A stretch of 23,294 bases of DNA. Source: a virus. A program made the position numbers and the translations under genes. This document shows, in pieces, positions 22,573 through 23,294 of this stretch (position 1 is the first letter of the stretch; each line of letters begins with the position of its first letter). Location: positions 1 through 23,294 of the IMG/VR virus record IMGVR_UViG_3300017917_003907; one strand, given 5' to 3'. Below the pieces are notes generated by a model that saw only the letters and a list, made by a program, of their open reading frames with translations, made no database searches and had not been told where the DNA came from.

Positions 22573-23294
22573 TGACTATTCGTACCATTGGACGCCCTAA
22601 CGGATATAAATTTCCTGTTGGTTTATCACTAGGAGTATTAGCACAAGTAGAATATCTTGTTGTTGGTGGTGGAGGTTCTGGCCACACTGGTGGCGGTGGT
22701 GCTGGTGGTGTAAGATATGGTACCGGTTATTCAATAACTGCTTCGACTTCTTATCCAGTTTCAATTGGTGGTGGTGGAACAGTTGGTGGTTCAGGAAATC
22801 CAGGAACAAGAGGTTCATCTGGAACAGCATCATATTTTGGTCCTCCAGGACCTGGCAGAGTAACTGCTTCTGGTGGTGGCGCTGGTGGTGCCAACAATAG
22901 TGTTCCACAAGGTCCAGGAACACCAGGAGGTTCTGGTGGAGCTGGAGCATATACATCAAGTCCGCCATATGCAAACGCTTCTGCTGGTACTGGAAATGCA
23001 GGTAGTTATAGTCCATCTGAAGGGAATGATGGAGGAACAAGTATTCTTCCTTGGATTGGTTATGGCGGCGGTGGTGGCGGCGGCGCAGGTGCAGTTGGAG
23101 GTTATACAAAAGGACCAGGTGCAAGTCCAGTAAATCCAAGTGCTCCTCCAGCAATTGTTCTTGGAGCAGGTGGCGTTGGTTTAGCATATTCTATTTCAGG
23201 TTCTTCGGTTTTTTATGGCGGTGGCGGCGGAGCAGGTGCTTATGATTCGCCAACCACAGGAGGACCTCCTACATTTGCTGGTGCGGGTGGTAAT
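22572..23294 (+). CDS. glycine-rich adhesin/tail-fibre tip-like protein (partial, 3' end beyond window)
   Basis: ATG at 22572 (inside the previous stop, TAATG) opens a frame that stays open to the window edge for 241 codons. The protein starts MTIRTIGRPNGYKFPVGLSL then VEYLVVGGGGSGHTGGGGAG. The remainder is dominated by Gly with Ala, Ser, Pro and Thr, including runs of six to seven Gly (near residues 165-172) and PGxPGG, GPPGPG-like pieces, interrupted by hydrophobic strands (SYPVSIGGGG, PAIVLGAGGVGLAYSIS). Known: the 'EYLVVGGGG..GGGGAGG' block is a widespread glycine-rich phage domain, and polyglycine-II helix bundles form the receptor-binding tip of adhesins such as S16 gp38. I infer a host-recognition role. 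The real length and C-terminus are unknown. Glycine codons GGT/GGA/GGC make this stretch GC-richer than neighbouring genes. Confidence 0.8.
   Translation, partial: MTIRTIGRPNGYKFPVGLSLGVLAQVEYLVVGGGGSGHTGGGGAGGVRYGTGYSITASTSYPVSIGGGGTVGGSGNPGTRGSSGTASYFGPPGPGRVTASGGGAGGANNSVPQGPGTPGGSGGAGAYTSSPPYANASAGTGNAGSYSPSEGNDGGTSILPWIGYGGGGGGGAGAVGGYTKGPGASPVNPSAPPAIVLGAGGVGLAYSISGSSVFYGGGGGAGAYDSPTTGGPPTFAGAGGN

Noticed and set aside
22604-22611. TATAAATT as a further late-promoter motif
   Set aside because: It lies inside the coding start of the glycine-rich gene and mismatches the last motif base.
22597-23187. 196-codon minus-strand His/Gln/Leu-rich frame and two plus-strand frames at 22873-23245
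   Set aside because: Low-complexity readings of the glycine-codon-rich gene in other frames; the frame from 22572 fits the coupled start and known glycine-rich domain.
21823-23294. Diversity-generating retroelement for the fibre tip
   Set aside because: I looked for paired template/variable repeats and a reverse transcriptase; neither is visible in the window.

Overview
This window is a late structural-gene block of a T4-superfamily myovirus (contractile-tailed phage). Baseplate and tail genes follow each other in T4-like order: gp48-type tube cap, gp53, gp27-type hub, gp5 needle, PAAR tip, gp25, gp6, a gp7-position protein and gp8. The DNA is AT-rich, coding is very dense (start and stop codons overlap or lie a few bases apart), and T4-type late promoter motifs (NATAAATA) sit just upstream of four genes. 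The size and style of the proteins resemble environmental (marine or freshwater) relatives of T4, such as cyanophages and pelagiphages, more than T4 itself. Examples are the very large DUF4815-type protein, the Asn/Thr/Ala-rich repeat fibre and the glycine-rich adhesin. No host-derived metabolic gene is present, so the host cannot be named.

Layout. Positions 1-375 (minus strand) hold the N-terminal 125 codons of gp4, the head-completion nuclease; its end lies outside the window. Everything else is on the plus strand. Unit 1 (407-5620) encodes the central hub: tube cap gp48, wedge gp53, gp27-like hub, lysozyme-free gp5 needle, two small unknown proteins and the PAAR tip. Unit 2 (5632-12852) encodes wedge proteins gp25, gp6 and a gp7-position protein, then a 705-residue fibre-like protein made of about 37 repeats of 14 residues. 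Unit 3 (12871-21462) encodes gp8, a 1984-residue DUF4815-type virion protein, a small coiled-coil protein and a 265-residue beta-repeat fibre protein. Unit 4 (21495 to the end) encodes two paralogous small beta proteins flanking a short tail-fibre-like protein, then a glycine-rich adhesin-like protein cut off by the window edge. A late-promoter motif opens each unit, and unit 4 has two in tandem.

How the genes work together. gp5, gp27 and PAAR form the membrane-piercing spike. gp48 caps the baseplate so that the tail tube can polymerise. gp25, gp6, gp53, the gp7-position protein and gp8 build the wedges around the hub. The repeat fibre, the DUF4815 protein and the unit 4 proteins probably decorate the periphery and contact the host. 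gp4 acts separately, in finishing filled heads.

There are no intergenic stretches over about 35 bases. I saw no tRNA, terminator hairpin, CRISPR array, insertion sequence or integrase. The main points for a second look are the repeat fibre placed between the gp7- and gp8-type genes, beta modules shared by several baseplate proteins, promoter motifs almost touching the gp25 and gp8 start codons, the gp5 without lysozyme, and the modular fibre/adhesin cassette at the right end.
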